A stretch of DNA of 64,000 nt from Amaurobius ferox (lineage: Eukaryota; Arthropoda; Arachnida; Araneae; Amaurobiidae), in NCBI GenBank assembly GCA_951213105.1, contig OX578152.1, positions 95,230,568-95,294,567 of the forward strand, written 5' to 3'. Shown one piece after another: positions 42,309 to 52,467 of the stretch. Under the pieces are notes generated by a model. That model ran no database searches. It was not told the DNA's origin and was given only the letters and a program-made list of their open reading frames with translations. The position numbers and the translations under genes were made by a program. Position 1 is the first letter of the stretch. Every line of letters starts with the position of its first letter.

Positions 42309-44305
42309 CAATATATAAGAAAAATCTTTATAAATAAACTCAACTTTTGGCTTTCCTCCTCTGGAGCTCTTCATCCTCTACAGTTTGGCTTTAAAGAACT
42401 GACAAGCTGTAAGGACGCTACTCTTAGGCTGATTGAGAACATCTCCAGTCATAAATCCCAACACTTTGTATCTCTGACCACCGTAGACATCTACGGGGCT
42501 TTCGATAGCCTTAATTGGACAATTTTACCCTCTACACTTCTAAACATTAATCTTCCAGAAACTTATCAAAATTTTATTTTTACCTATCTGAATAATAGAC
42601 AAATCTCATTTACTAACGGACCTTTCCAAATTACTAAAAGCATCTCTGCGGGCGCTCCCCAGGGTTTGGTAATATCACCCTCCCTGTGGAGCATTTACTT
42701 TAATAGCATTCTCAAACTAAATGATGATCTATATTATCTTCAGGCTTTCGCAGATGATCTTGCGGTGGTCACCTTCTCTTCCAATCTAAAATTGCTTCGC
42801 CAAAACACAAACAATCTACTAAATCTGATCTCTTCCTCCTTGTCAGACCTTAAACTTTCTATTGCCCCCGAAAAATGTAGATCAATCTTATTCAACAAAA
42901 ATCGCTCCAAAATCAGACAACGCCCTTCCTTCAAAATTTTAAACCATAGAATCCAAACTACTAGACAACTTATATACCTAGGCATTACGATTGACGATAA
43001 TCTTAAATGGAGCTCCCACATATTCAACCTTAGAGAGAAATGCTTCAAGTTTGCCAGCATCTTTGGGAGAATGACTGGTAGTAATTGGGGTGTTGATAAA
43101 TCCTTTTTAAAAATATGGTATCTTTCGGTAATCGAAAAGATCATCATTTTCGGCGCGGGAGTTTAGGGAAAAGCTTTGACTGGGGCTCAGGTCAAAAAAC
43201 TTTTATCTCTTCAAAGGATTTTTCTTCTAAAAATTTCTTGTGGTTTTCGGACTACTTCCAACATTTCTCTCTACTCCTTAACTGGTATCCCCCCTGTTCA
43301 CCTTGTAATAAACTCTCTCTATAAAAAATTTACCTTTTGGAAACTCCGCCTCAATCTTTTTGATAATCCTGCCCTCCCTCCCCCCGCTAAATTTGATCAT
43401 AACCTTCCCCTCTCCTTTACCCCCCCTCTCAACGTTTGGTTAATCTGGTCCCCCGTGATCCCCTTCAATTCTCAAACATTAACATTTATACCGATGGCTC
43501 CGCCATAGAAGAAAACACGGGTTACGCCATCTGCATATTTACAAATGACTCCTTAGAAAATATATACACATTTAAACTCGAGCATGGGAACACAGTTTTC
43601 CAGGCAGAAATTGCTGCAATCCACTATGCCATAAATTGGGCTTCTTCTAAAAACTTAAAAATTAACATATTTACTGATAGTCAATCATCTATTTCGGCCC
43701 TTCAATCTATCAAAAACAAATCTAACTACCTCTCCAAAATCAAAATTAACGCTTATACTACGAAACATTTTTTTAACCTTTGTTGGGTAAAAGCACACTC
43801 CGACATCTCGGGCAACGAGGTCGCCGATAAACATGCCAAACTTGCCACCTCTTCTGGTTCCCCCTCCGCTCTTCCCTTCCCTTATTCCCTTTTAAAAAAA
43901 CATTATAAATTTGACATTCTAAAATCTTGGCAAACCTATCTAAATAATTATATTTCGCCCCGTACCCACGACCCGGCTAGAATTTTAACTTTCCTCTCTA
44001 AGGTAAATTTCAACTCCCAAATTACTAATAAATACCTTATATATTTTATAACGGGCCATGGACCCTTCCCTGACTATTTATATTCTTTTAAATGTAAATC
44101 CTCTTCCAGTTGTACCTGCGGTTCCCTCGGCGACGCCGATCATTTTGTATTTTCCTGCCCCCTTACCAAACCTTTTCACCTCTCTAAACCTTCTCCCCAA
44201 AATTTTACGACCTGGTTCTCGAGTGTTTGCTCCAACAAATCCTCCATTAACAAAATCAAAAACTGTGTTCTCATTGCAAGAGAAGTTTCAAACAAAATCT
44301 CTTAA
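42309..44305 (+). pseudogene. I-like LINE ORF2 3' half: reverse transcriptase plus RNase H, nearly intact
   Basis: The 5'-truncated ORF2 abuts the satellite at about 42308. RT motifs in order: FGFKELTSCKDA, VDIYGAFDSLNW, ISAGAPQGLVISPSLWSIYF, the catalytic LQAFADDLAVV (FADD box, near 42745), and LIYLGITIDDNLKWSSHI. A TAG at 43164-43166 replaces an expected tryptophan codon in the same frame. A frame change near 43435 separates RT from the RNase H domain. That domain shows YTDGSAIEENTG, FQAEIAAIHYAINWA, FTDSQSSISAL and AHSDISGNEVADKHAK, so the acidic D-E-D-D residues are all visible. The tail CTCGSLGDADHFVFSCPL is a cysteine/histidine cluster common downstream of RNase H in these elements. RNase H places it in the I/R1 side of the LINE tree. 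One nonsense and one frameshift mean it is inactive but young. Confidence 0.88.
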
Positions 44306-44940
44306 TCAGCCTGGGGTTTTTCTGCTTACAATTTTTATCTCTGGCCGGTGACTCCTCCCTCTTACTTTCTCGGTGGTGTCGTCGTTTGTTAGTGTTTTTG
44401 TCTTTGTTTAAGCTGCTTGTTCTTTGCTCGTTTTGTTGTAGTACTTGTGCGTTTTGTCCCTTGTTTGAGCCGTTGGTTGTTTATGTTTTGTATACCAACC
44501 TTGATAAGCAATAATTATACCATGTTTCGTATTACATCCTATTACTTTATACTGGTTTCATATATATCATTAGTAGTAGAATGATATTTTTGTAATTTAC
44601 CCTAGTCATTTTCTTACCGCCATTTTTTTCATCAACAAAATATCATATAATTTTTCTTCTTTTCAATTTTATATAATGTCATCCTCAATTTTATTCATGT
44701 CTTCACGCAAAATAACTTGTCATCAATTCTTAAACATGTCATCATTCTTCAATCCTGTCATCTAATCATCTACAACTGTCATCAAACATCATGTTTTATA
44801 TCATGTCATCTTGCTAAATATCATGTCATCTATATTTAATCATGTCATCTAATCATCAAAATGTTAACTCATCTTCACCTCTTTGTACAACTCCTTGTAA
44901 CCTCAATGTATATTTTTTGAAACTTAAATAAACTTTGCCC
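44306..44940 (+). other. 3' untranslated region of the I-like LINE
   Basis: Follows the ORF2 stop. Between 44680 and 44880 the heptamer TGTCATC or close variants (ATCATGTCATCT) occur about ten times at irregular 20-40 bp spacing. AATAAA near 44927 and loss of similarity near 44940 mark the probable 3' end. Confidence 0.6.
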
Positions 44941-44989
44941 CAGACCTTCGGACGTTGGCCGCCCCAGGAGTTGGCTTCCGCTAACTCTT

Positions 44990-45130
44990 TTCCCGGCCGT
45001 CCAATTAGATACTCAAGTCCTCAGGATGAGTCGGACGGCCTGGGTCTTCTACACCTTTCTGGTAGGTCGCGCTAGCGAGTTTGCCACGGTCAGAATTTTC
45101 AAGGGTAGGGAACAGGCTGGTCGTCGAAAG
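44990..45130 (+). repeat. SINE 3' tail fragment
   Basis: CCGGCCGTCCAATTAGATAC, TCAAGTCCTCAGGATGAGTC, GGACGGCCTGGGTCTTC, then GTTTGCCACGGTCAG and GGGAACAGGCTGGTCG match the tails of the SINEs at 5430 and 46122. The head is missing. Confidence 0.7.
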
Positions 45131-45895
45131 CGGCTAGTCTTAAATAATAAAAGGCAATGTCTGTCTGTGTGTCTGTCTTATACACTATAGGTTCAGCGAC
45201 CGCGCGTCGGAGAGCTACGAAATTTGGCAATCGGAAACCCGGAGGGGGGGGGGGGAGGTAACACGTCAACCGATTTTTAAAATTTTAATTATTTCTTTTT
45301 GTTATTTAATGTTTTATGCGATTTCAACCGTTTTTTGCCCTGTTTTCTCCCGTCGTAGAAAAAAACAAACCACACGACCGGAAAGAGCAGACAGTTGCGA
45401 GTAAAATTATATCAATTTCAAATCTCAGGGACAAATTTTAATATTTTTAAAAAATTTTAAAACAAAAGTCACTTTCGGTTTAAGACGAAATTTCGTTTTT
45501 AAATCCTCGCATCCGGAAAAGTAGCGAGAGTTTCGACTAATAATTTACATTTTTAGAAAGCTCAAAGATCTGGCTTTCTTACAAGCCCAATCTGGTCAAG
45601 AAATAATTAAAATTGGCCGCAGGATTGGAATTTTAAAGAAGTAATGATTTTAAATTTCTCGGATAATTCTCGGAAGATCCGATTCTTTCTCCCGTCGGGG
45701 ACGTCACGTGTTTCCATGGAGACGGGTTAAAAACTTACGTGATATTTTAAATCATGTAATTGAGTTTAGCATATGGTCATTTTAAAAGGATATTTTAAAT
45801 GATGGAATGAGGATATTTTAAATGATATTACGTTATATTTTAAATGATGGAATTAAGAGCTTAGCATAATTTAAATTTTTTATGGTCATTATAAA
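45131..45895 (+). repeat. Dispersed repeat D with GTCT microsatellite
   Basis: AAAGGCAATGTCTGTCTGTG, TGTCTGTCTTATAC, GGTTCAGCGACCGCGCGTCG and CTACGAAATTTGGCAATCGG recall the layout of families A-C but not their sequence. Further on lies a G-run (45243-45256). GATATTTTAAATGATGGAAT-type blocks repeat three times (45790-45870). Ends are not defined. No ORF. Confidence 0.45.
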
Positions 45896-45904
45896 ATTTA
45901 AATT

Positions 45905-46118
45905 AGCGCGTGGGAATTGCACTCGGTAGGCCCGGGTTCGATTCTCGCCACTGCCAAAACTGCCGCCGTGTTCACGTGGAGTACGATCACGTTAAACATG
46001 TGGGTCCGTAAGTCTTTCCGAGAGGTTTGTGGTAGGGGAAGGAGGGTACGGTCCCTGTGAATGCCTCCCCCACTGCGTTCCGGTCTAAATTGGGTGAATA
46101 AAATGAAAGTTATAGAGA
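45905..46118 (+). mobile_element. tRNA-derived SINE, 5'-truncated
   Basis: Starts at GCGTGGGAATTGCACTCGG. The B box GGGTTCGATTCTCGCC is intact, and the A box is lost. The body runs AAACTGCCGCCGTGTTCACG, AAGTCTTTCCGAGAGGTTTG to GTCTAAATTGGGTGAATAAA, where the tail is missing. It lies immediately before a fuller copy. Confidence 0.8.
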
Positions 46119-46121
46119 TTG

Positions 46122-46460
46122 TCGCGGAGGACGAGGTAGCCCAGTGGTTAGTGGGCGGGAATTGCACTCGGTAGGCCCGGGTTCAATTCCCGCCACTGCC
46201 AAAACTGCCGCCGTGTTCAGATGGAATACGATCACATTAAACATGTGGATCCGTAAGTCCTTCCGAGAGGTTGGTGGTAAGGGAAGGAGGGTACGATCCC
46301 TGTGGATGCCTCCCCCCACTGGGTTCCGGTCTAAATTGGGTGGCACTTCCTGGCCGTCCAAATAGTTACCTTACATCTTTCTGATAGGTCGCACCACCGA
46401 GTTTGCCGCGGTCAGAAATTTTAAGGGTAGCGAACAGGCTGGTCGCCAAAGGCCGCTAGT
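46122..46460 (+). mobile_element. tRNA-derived SINE, near full length
   Basis: The head contains an A box, GTAGCCCAGTGGTTAGTGGG, and a B box, GGGTTCAATTCCCGCC, spaced as in a tRNA gene. These are internal Pol III promoter elements. The body has GTGTTCAGATGGAATACGAT, AAGTCCTTCCGAGAGGTTGG and GTCTAAATTGGGTGGCACTT. The tail has CCGTCCAAATAGTTACCTTA, GTTTGCCGCGGTCAG, GAACAGGCTGGTCG and CCGCTAGTATCTTGATAATT. Overlapping 73- and 83-codon frames are not genes. Confidence 0.85.
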
Positions 46461-47742
46461 ATCTTGATAATTTGAAAATAGTATTCCAGGAAACCTGACT
46501 CAGTGCTTAGCCAATAAATAGATCAAAGCAAAGCAATTGTATCGGATCACCGGGGTAACCTTTTTGATTCATAAAGGATGTAATCTGCAGGCTGCTTCAT
46601 TTTGTGTACAGAAATATTCATCAAAAGAATGTAGCTTTAACTAGTTACAAAAAGCATTAAGATAATCTAATTTGAACTATTAAAATTTTCATTGCAATAA
46701 GTCAAAAGTTATCAATGTCTTATTATTAGCACTCAATATAAATTACTTTACACTGAACAAAGTAAAAACCATTATTATACACTAATTTGAAATTCTGTAA
46801 AACGTAAATAAGTAATATTATATAGAATTTGAAGTTAAAAAAAACATTTAAGAGAAAATTTTGAGATGCCGTCCGGTATGTGTTTACACTTTTTAAAAGT
46901 ATAGTATACAATACTTTTCGTAGTATAAGAAAGTTTGTTAAAATTTGCTTTACCGCTCCATGTTATTTGTTTGTTTTATTCACAAAAGCTACTTAAAACA
47001 ATAACAAACGGTGCAAATAAACTTATTTTAAACGATATATTAGAAAATATCCAGCTTTTTATACGATACTATACTCACCACAAATTATTTAGTATCTGAA
47101 TTTAAATCTATACTTTCTTAAGTTGCTGCTTCTTCCTTTGACAGTTATGAGTATAATGTGAGAAAAATAAAAATTTCGAGGCGGAGGGGAAACGATGAAA
47201 TAAAACAATAAGCAAAAAATAACGACGGAAGAAGCATTTTCAAAAGACTCTGCGGATGACTCATTCCCTGCGATGGCAACCTACAAGATGATGGCCATCA
47301 ACCTACAAGATGGCTTGAGCAAGTGCACTGCACTTGTTCAAGCTAAAGTCTGAATTTTGCTAATTTGCGAATTTTGGGCCAGTGTAAGAAGGGGCGGGGG
47401 CAGCTAAAAGTTGGGGACCATATTGTATTATTAGGTTTTATCTATCTTTGGATCGTGGTAGAAGGGTTGGTGAAAAGCCCGGTAGGGCATTTTTTAAATC
47501 TTCGTTTATATCTTAGCGACTCTTGCCTCGATTTGGTGCAATTTTCATGTTGCATTTTCTTCTCTTCAATGGATACACTCGATTTGCTCACATTAAACTT
47601 GGACCCAATTCTGTTGCTTCGAGACTTCCGCACTTTCTGTGACGATGAAGAACACGCCGAAAACTTATTGCTACAAAAGCTGTTTGCTATATTTAGTAAC
47701 CGCTAGTAATAAGAAAAATTAATGCGAGTAATACAAAATATT
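46461..47742. other. Spacer 3' of the orphan gene
   Basis: AT-rich to 47160. From 47220 it is less AT-rich and holds overlapping open frames on both strands at 47365-47706. The minus one, about 87 codons from 47700 to 47442 with no ATG, is lysine-, arginine- and serine-rich. The direct repeat ACCTACAAGATG occurs at about 47278 and 47300. No domain was recognised and I do not call a gene. Confidence 0.4.
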
Positions 47743-47748
47743 TTTATT
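47743..47748 (-). terminator. Polyadenylation signal AATAAA of the 790-residue gene
   Basis: The minus strand reads GTAATAAAAATATTTTG about 100 bp after the TAA stop, a normal distance for a 3' UTR. No other AATAAA lies between the stop and this site. Confidence 0.55.
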
Positions 47749-47848
47749 ACGTACATAAATATTTCAATAACTACATCATAAATAAAAGACCGAAAATATT
47801 TTTTTTTGTTTAGATCGACATCAGTACGATAACAAATGAAAAATTTCT

Positions 47849-50221
47849 TTATACAATCGTCTCTTGTTTAGGAAGTTCTGTTTCCTTTACTCGGGTCTCG
47901 TGTTTCCGCTCGATTAATAGCTCGGAATGTAAGTCACTTATTAATTTATCCCAGTTCTGTTGAACCCACTGTCGAACTTCATCATTAGAGAAAGAGAAAT
48001 TCATAAGATATATCATGGAAGCGTCTTTAAGAGCCGTCACGGTCTCTGCATTTGCTAACCCCCATCTTAAAAAAATGGCGATGTTTTTCAGTTGAGCCTT
48101 TGAATATGCTTGACATTTTATATGATATTTCTCACATTTTGACAGAACTGTAAATATGTAATTCAAAGAGTAAGAACAGAAGAACATTTCCTTTTTAAAT
48201 TTATCTATGGCCTCTGGACTCAGTTTGGACCATTCTATGAAAAGGTCAAATTCATTCGAATTCCCGCTGAAGAGAATCCACTGAAACGTTACGCCCGAAA
48301 AGAAAAACAATTCTTGTTTAAACTGATTTACCGCTTCTACTGATGGAAAACACCAAGTGAGAAACTTCTCAGCATCCTTCAGCCTGAAGTCTGCAATATG
48401 ACATTCACATAAAAACATAGCGTATTCTCTGACGAACCATGTTTTAAAACGTTTCCTAGCACTTTCCGATGGAAAACCCCACGTCAGAAACTGGTCAATC
48501 TCCACCCATTTCGAGTTTCTTACAAAATGGAAGCACACACACCTGGAATATATTTTGACGAAACGCGTCTTAAATTTTTTTCTGGCGTCTTCCGATGGAC
48601 TATACATTTTTATTACGTTATCCAATAAATCTATATTAAAGCCGAAATCGTAAACCTTTTTAAAATCAATCCTGCGATATTTGAAAAATATTTTCAAAAT
48701 AAACGAGAAAATTTCTTGCTTTGATGAAAATCCCCAATTAAACCATGAATTCAAGCGTTTTTCATTATCCCCCATTAGCATCTCAAAGCATAAATCATTT
48801 CCTGATTCGGATTTCAAAATGTTCTTTTGAAAGATGGCTATACTATCTTCAGGCAAACATTCTTTTACTATCGAGTTAAGCAATTCCCAGTCGCCTTGCA
48901 GGGCTAAATGGCAACAAACAGATTCTCCGTATTTCGATCTTAAAAATGATCCTTTTTCTTCAAATGTTACGTGCTTCCAAATATGTTGAAATATGTTAAA
49001 ATTTCGAATATCTTGCGCCCCTTTACAGATCACAATCACTAATAATTTGTCATTTTCAATTGATTTATCTGTATGATAATGATCACCAAATACATAGCGC
49101 TTGAAATGATTTGGAGTTTCTACCAGTAGCTCTTTGATCAAACATCCATATATGTAATCCACATAACCAGAATTTTCTTCGGAATAGTTGTTTGCCAATG
49201 TTAATAACAGTCCTTCGTATTTTTCTTCAGGCAAAATCTCCCATAACTTTTTAATAATTGGAAGCAAAATATCCAAGTACGGCCATTGTAGAAAGCACAC
49301 AAGCACGTTAATATGGTTGACTCGAAGAGCTTCTCGGAAAAATGCAAACCCCTGTTCTTCAGACATCTGCGTTAACAGAAAGCATAAAATATCGTTGTAT
49401 GGTGCCGGTGAGGGTAACCGTTTTAAATACATAACAAAATCATTTATGATTCTGTTATGTATCTCATACACTACAGCTATAGCAGAATTTATAAGGACTC
49501 CTTGCTTTACACTAGTATGCAGTTTACCCCAGCAATTAAACACAGTTGACTTTGATGCTTCCTTTAGTCCGTATTTCCATAAATTAAGCCAAAATAGATC
49601 TTCACTCGGAATCAATTCCTGTACTTTTCCAGCTAATTGATAGGACCACAGCTGAACTACTTTCGATTCGTCACTACGAAACAAATCTTCACGGCGTTCG
49701 ACGGGAATTTGATTCCATAAAGAGCGAATGAAGAATTCTAAGCAATAGAAACACGCCATTTTAAAGCGTTCTAAAACTGGGATTCTTTCGTCTCGGACTA
49801 ATCGTTCTGCAATCTTCCTTTCGTCCAATCTCATTTCTATAGTCCAATCTGCGGGAGTCAAAAAGCTATCTGCGAAAAGGGGAGAGAGTTTAAACATAGC
49901 TTGTTGTCTGTTCCAACTGAACAAATGCAAAGCTATTGGCCGAATGCGGACAATCACTAACTTCTGTAATGCAGGAGGGAGAGGAAGTTTCTGGCACATG
50001 GCGGTCGATTGTTTTTCAATATAATAGTCCCATTCGCTGCTTCTAACAGAATATTCATATTCTCGTAGATTTTCCGCCTCAAATGTGATGTATTTCTTAA
50101 GTTCAATGTTTTGACATAACAGAATGGCCATCCTCGTAATGGCTTGCTCTTTAAGGGAAGGTGGGAACTTAGTGTAACCTTCTGTCAATATCTCACAAAT
50201 ATTCAGCTTGCTTGCAATCAT
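47849..50221 (-). CDS. Orphan 790-residue helical-repeat protein, single intact coding exon
   Basis: I do not recognise a named family; proteins of this look are annotated as hypothetical in spiders, which is recollection only. The frame is open for 790 codons with no defect, unlike every other coding remnant here. The start is ATG at 50221 (MIASKLNICEILTEG), preceded by an A-rich context and a probable 5'-UTR splice site at 50299. No signal peptide or membrane segment is evident. The C-terminal third holds six related segments starting near residues 493, 536, 578, 620, 661 and 717, so the period is about 42. Each has an F(L/N/I)xWGFPS-like start, E-A-x3-F-K and aromatic residues (FLTWGFPSESARKRFKTWFV, FLTWCFPSVEAVNQFKQELF). 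That pattern suggests paired helices stacked as a solenoid. The N-terminal two thirds look similarly alpha-helical, with many W/F/L-rich stretches (LFWLNLWKYGLKEA). An ankyrin- or HEAT-like binding scaffold is possible, but that is inference. The protein ends in a charged tail (IERKHETRVKETELPKQETI). Confidence 0.9.
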   Translation of the reverse strand: MIASKLNICEILTEGYTKFPPSLKEQAITRMAILLCQNIELKKYITFEAENLREYEYSVRSSEWDYYIEKQSTAMCQKLPLPPALQKLVIVRIRPIALHLFSWNRQQAMFKLSPLFADSFLTPADWTIEMRLDERKIAERLVRDERIPVLERFKMACFYCLEFFIRSLWNQIPVERREDLFRSDESKVVQLWSYQLAGKVQELIPSEDLFWLNLWKYGLKEASKSTVFNCWGKLHTSVKQGVLINSAIAVVYEIHNRIINDFVMYLKRLPSPAPYNDILCFLLTQMSEEQGFAFFREALRVNHINVLVCFLQWPYLDILLPIIKKLWEILPEEKYEGLLLTLANNYSEENSGYVDYIYGCLIKELLVETPNHFKRYVFGDHYHTDKSIENDKLLVIVICKGAQDIRNFNIFQHIWKHVTFEEKGSFLRSKYGESVCCHLALQGDWELLNSIVKECLPEDSIAIFQKNILKSESGNDLCFEMLMGDNEKRLNSWFNWGFSSKQEIFSFILKIFFKYRRIDFKKVYDFGFNIDLLDNVIKMYSPSEDARKKFKTRFVKIYSRCVCFHFVRNSKWVEIDQFLTWGFPSESARKRFKTWFVREYAMFLCECHIADFRLKDAEKFLTWCFPSVEAVNQFKQELFFFSGVTFQWILFSGNSNEFDLFIEWSKLSPEAIDKFKKEMFFCSYSLNYIFTVLSKCEKYHIKCQAYSKAQLKNIAIFLRWGLANAETVTALKDASMIYLMNFSFSNDEVRQWVQQNWDKLISDLHSELLIERKHETRVKETELPKQETIV

Positions 50222-50298
50222 TCTTTGTTTATTTTATTAGAATATTATATATTTGAATGTTTTGTAAATTCGAACAAGATGTCCCCAGTTTCGATGAC

Positions 50299-50315
50299 CT
50301 AGAAAAGAAATAACA
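50299..50315 (-). promoter_or_regulatory. Probable 3' splice site in the 5' UTR of the 790-residue gene
   Basis: On the minus strand TTATTTCTTTTCTAG is followed by GTCATCGAAACTGGGGAC, about 77 bases before the ATG. A 5'-UTR intron is common for such single-coding-exon genes. The donor and promoter were not identified. Confidence 0.45.
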
Positions 50316-50320
50316 GAAAA

Positions 50321-51109
50321 TTAGTTGCCGTGTATTTCCAAATATAAGAAGATATCTGAATATAGTATTACTAGGATGAATTAGCAAACGAACGAGCTCT
50401 GAAGGTCAGCGAGCAAGGGCATAACCAAACCATAGTATTAATATAAAAGCTAACTACAGAAACTGAGCAATTACATAACAAAGGCCTTTTAAAAAAATTT
50501 ATCATGGCTAGCGCCGGTCCTATGGCATCAAATGATTTGAAATTTTATATGATTGAATACTGTGCCATGTGTCTCCTCCATTTTAGTTACAATCGGATTA
50601 AAATTTCTATATTTCATGTCATTTTGAGCTCGTGAAGGGATGTTTGGGGATCAGCGAATATCTAACTTATAGCACTGCGGAAGCTACAAGGCAATTTTCA
50701 CTTAGCCATCAGTGATTGGTTTGCTAAATCAAGCAGCTGATACGAATCTTTTGGCGGCAGTGACATATTGTAAAAGAAATGTTTCACTCGCGCAGCATTC
50801 CTAAAGTACGATTGATTATATGCTTTTTAATTATAGAATAACATTTGCTTAAGAATACTCATGTGTACATATATAATAAGAAATATTGAAAATTAGCATA
50901 AACTAATCGAGCCCTGATGTCAATTGAAGGATTCATAGAATTTATGTTACGATAAATTCAACATCCATCGCACATTTTTAGAGAATCGCAGCTCTTGCCC
51001 CAAACAAAAATCCGCATCTCAATACAGGGTTGGATTGAGCGTGATTTTTGGACCGGATGATTTTAAGGCAGCGATCCAAATTAAGTGATGGAGGAGGAGG
51101 GGGGTAACA
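50321..51109. other. Putative 5' flank or intron of the orphan gene
   Basis: No ORF, repeat or promoter motif that I can support. A G-run GGAGGAGGAGGGGGG lies near 51092. Confidence 0.4.
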
Positions 51110-52250
51110 TAATTAAAACAAAAAATAATAAAATAAAAGCGAAAGTCTTTAATTCTTTAGAGAAAGTTATTTTCATTTAAACATCTCTAAAATGCGATGC
51201 ATTCCTCGGTAATATTTTTAAATTATCATAATACTTAAATAAAATATTATATTTGAAAACTTCATCGAAAACAAATGAACTTTATTCAAATGACGTCATC
51301 TGAATATAAATTGCCTGGCTCTCAATATAAAAACAGCATTTCACTCATAATCTTTTCTTCATTTCTTTCATTCATCACAATACTATAATAATTTATTTTA
51401 TTTAAAAACTTAAAACCATGGAGATACAAGTAATTTAACTCTATGCTTAAAACTTCATCGAAAAACTGTATGTTTCTCTATGTAAAATCAATGAATGTTT
51501 CATTCATTTCAGCTATATTGCAGACTCCATGAGCTAAATAATTTTGCGTTAAAGAAATGCAACAATTCTTATACGACTCATTCTACATCTTTTGGTGTTT
51601 ACATTCTCCAAAAGGGAAAATTAGCCTTCGTTGTAGAGATAATCAAAGTTTGATGATCATTTAAACTCAAATATATTGTAATTGCGTTGTTTCAGTATGT
51701 AGATGCACATAATTTAAGCAAAAATTTAGCGGTTTTAGGACAGATGCAACATTAAATATGAATTAAAAAGAACTTTAAAAATCACGATTTTGACACAAGA
51801 TGGATGCCATATTTTTTGAAGTGGGTCACGTAATCTCTCCATATAACGATCACGTGATCTCTTCATATAAAGGGTGTAATTATTATTTTGATTTTTATTT
51901 AAAAAACTACTGAATATATTTTGCTGAAATTTTTTTATATATTTTATGGGATAATTTGAATATTTCCTAGAATTTTCGAAGTAATTTGTGAATTTTAAAT
52001 CCGCTTAAAAAATGTTTGAAAAATTAGGTCCCATAGGGTTCAATGTATTTTATTTCTTCAAGCCGGGTTCAATCCAAAACTAATTGGGTGATAATATTCA
52101 TTTATATTCCCATAGGTACCGCAGACCGTCTAAACAACATACTAAAATTTCACTTTGATAAAGTTATATTTACGGTAGTTATCATGCTAACAGACAGACA
52201 GAATGAACAAAGCCATAAACACTTTTCAACTATGTTGTAAAGTGTTAATA
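51110..52250 (-). mobile_element. HINE-like repeat, family C (minus orientation)
   Basis: The minus-strand 5' end is at 52250: ACACTTTACAACATAGTTGA, then AAAGTGTTTATGGCTTTGTT, CATTCTGTCTGTCTG, TTAGCATGATAACTACCGTA. The body matches 30890-32170 and 58752-59490: CTATGGGACCTAATTTTTCA, TTAAGCGGATTTAAAATTCA, GATCACGTGATCGTTATATG, ATGGCATCCATCTTGTGTCA. The 3' hairpin end near 51110-51180 is weak. The body contains repeated TCACGTGA boxes around 51850-51880. Confidence 0.78.
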
Positions 52251-52319
52251 TTAATAAAAACTCGTGTTTCTATAAAACTTCAAATGAACGCTTCCAACGA
52301 AAACGGCCCAGTCCAGCCA

Positions 52320-52394
52320 GGCACAGTGCAACAATGTGCCGTGCAGCCCGTGCTCGGTCTGAGGGTCAGACCCACGGAATCCGTGGTCAGACCA
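52320..52394. repeat. Cluster of four small hairpins
   Basis: In order: GGCACA/TGTGCC (52320-52340), GGTCTGA/TCAGACC with a 3-base loop (52356-52372), CACGGA/TCCGTG (52373-52385) and TGGTC/GACCA (52384-52394). The region is GC-richer than its surroundings. The 76-codon frame spanning it has no domain. Confidence 0.6.
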
Positions 52395-52467
52395 GCCAAA
52401 AAGTTGACCTACCTGGCTATTGTAAACCTCTAGTTTTAGATGACCAGCCCAAATTCTCACTGTTTAA

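Noticed and set aside
47442..47706. Basic serine-rich 87-codon minus frame and a 113-codon plus frame
   Set aside because: No ATG for the minus frame, no domain, overlapping frames on both strands, and it lies in the 3' flank of the orphan gene beyond its polyA signal.
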